This document shows, piece by piece, positions 63,324-64,000 of a stretch of 64,000 nt of DNA (position 1 is the first letter of the stretch; each line of letters opens with the position of its first letter). The translations under genes were made by a program, and so were the position numbers. This DNA is from Salminus brasiliensis (taxonomy: Eukaryota; Chordata; Actinopteri; Characiformes; Bryconidae), in the NCBI RefSeq assembly GCF_030463535.1, contig NC_132893.1:20072027-20136026 (forward strand), written 5' to 3'. Below the pieces are notes generated by a model. It was not told the origin of the DNA. It searched no databases and saw only the letters and a list, made by a program, of their open reading frames with translations.

Positions 63324-64000
63324 GTAAGTCAATAATATCACTGCATTTAAGAATTAACTAATGGCTTAATGTTGTTGTTCCCCTGTCCTGTGTTTGGCAG
63401 ATGGGGCTGTCTACATAATCTTGAATAACATGTCTCTACATAGTATGTCCAAACCCTGCGGCCACAGATCAAACGTGGTCATGTTTTTAATCATATAATT
63501 CGATGGATCCATGTCTGTGTATTAAAATCCAAAATCATATTTCATAAGATAACCTTATGGCCTTCCAAGAGTCTCTCATTTATCTTCTGTGGACACCACT
63601 TCAACAAGACATCTTGGCACAACCAATCAGAGTGGAGTGCGCAGCGAGGAGGAGGGGCTTATATCATGCATGTGTCCATGTTCAATTTCTGGGCTATTTA
63701 CAGATATAAGTTGTGTTTTTTGGGGTGTGGTGTTAAATGGTGATGTGTATCATTTTCATCATTTCTATGTCTATTCTAATTGGACTAAAAGCACCATCGT
63801 AGCTCAGATTGAGGTTTTTGTGTTGTTACACACCTGCCGTATATATCTCTTTAACCCGTTAGACCCACTATGAAAGCCCACACTCATTCACTATTATAGC
63901 TGCATTACTGCTATGATTGCATCACGTTTCACAGGCCCCAAAATAGAACCCTGTGGAACTCCAACAGTGTATGCCAAACCGAACGGTTCCCAAATAATAA
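63324..64000 (+). other. cct8: cct8 intron 12 (runs off window)
   Basis: No exon matching the next expected CCT8 segment was found up to the window edge. Confidence 0.7.

Overview
The window is vertebrate nuclear DNA from a teleost fish. Genes are split by GT-AG introns, the intergenic DNA is AT-rich, and it is full of dinucleotide microsatellites, Tc1-like transposon remnants, LINE tails and a tRNA-derived SINE of the kind common in ostariophysan fishes. Placing it near characins or catfishes is inference from those repeats only.

Four protein-coding genes can be assembled exon by exon. (1) grik1, + strand, 3973-22211: the 3' half of the kainate receptor subunit GluK1, from the end of the amino-terminal region through both ligand-binding lobes and all membrane segments to two alternative last exons. 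(2) bach1, - strand, 32293-37179: complete coding sequence of the heme-sensing BTB/CNC-bZIP repressor in four coding exons (698 residues), with candidate non-coding first exons near 39.0-39.9 kb. (3) map3k7cl, - strand, 45398-55544: complete four-exon coding sequence (143 residues) of the small coiled-coil MAP3K7 C-terminal-like protein. (4) cct8, + strand, 58505-63323: the first twelve coding exons (428 codons) of the theta subunit of the CCT/TRiC chaperonin; the gene runs off the right edge.

The order and relative orientation (GRIK1 > < BACH1, < MAP3K7CL, CCT8 >) is the same as on human chromosome 21q21.3, so this is an ancient conserved block. grik1 and bach1 converge tail to tail across about 10 kb. 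bach1 and map3k7cl lie in tandem. map3k7cl and cct8 diverge from a shared upstream region. The genes share no pathway; the link is synteny.

Main points for a second look: grik1 has a genome-encoded arginine codon (AGG) at the pore Q/R site, which in mammals is a glutamine codon changed by RNA editing. The grik1 intron between the M4 exon and the first tail exon is 318 bp, in frame and free of stops. bach1 has a start-stop ATGTAG 6 bases upstream of its initiation codon and a Maf-type TGCTGACTCA site near a candidate first exon. A perfect 22-bp inverted repeat lies between bach1 and map3k7cl, a tRNA-Glu-like sequence abuts a SINE, and a ten-unit 50-bp minisatellite carries a telomere-like G-rich core.
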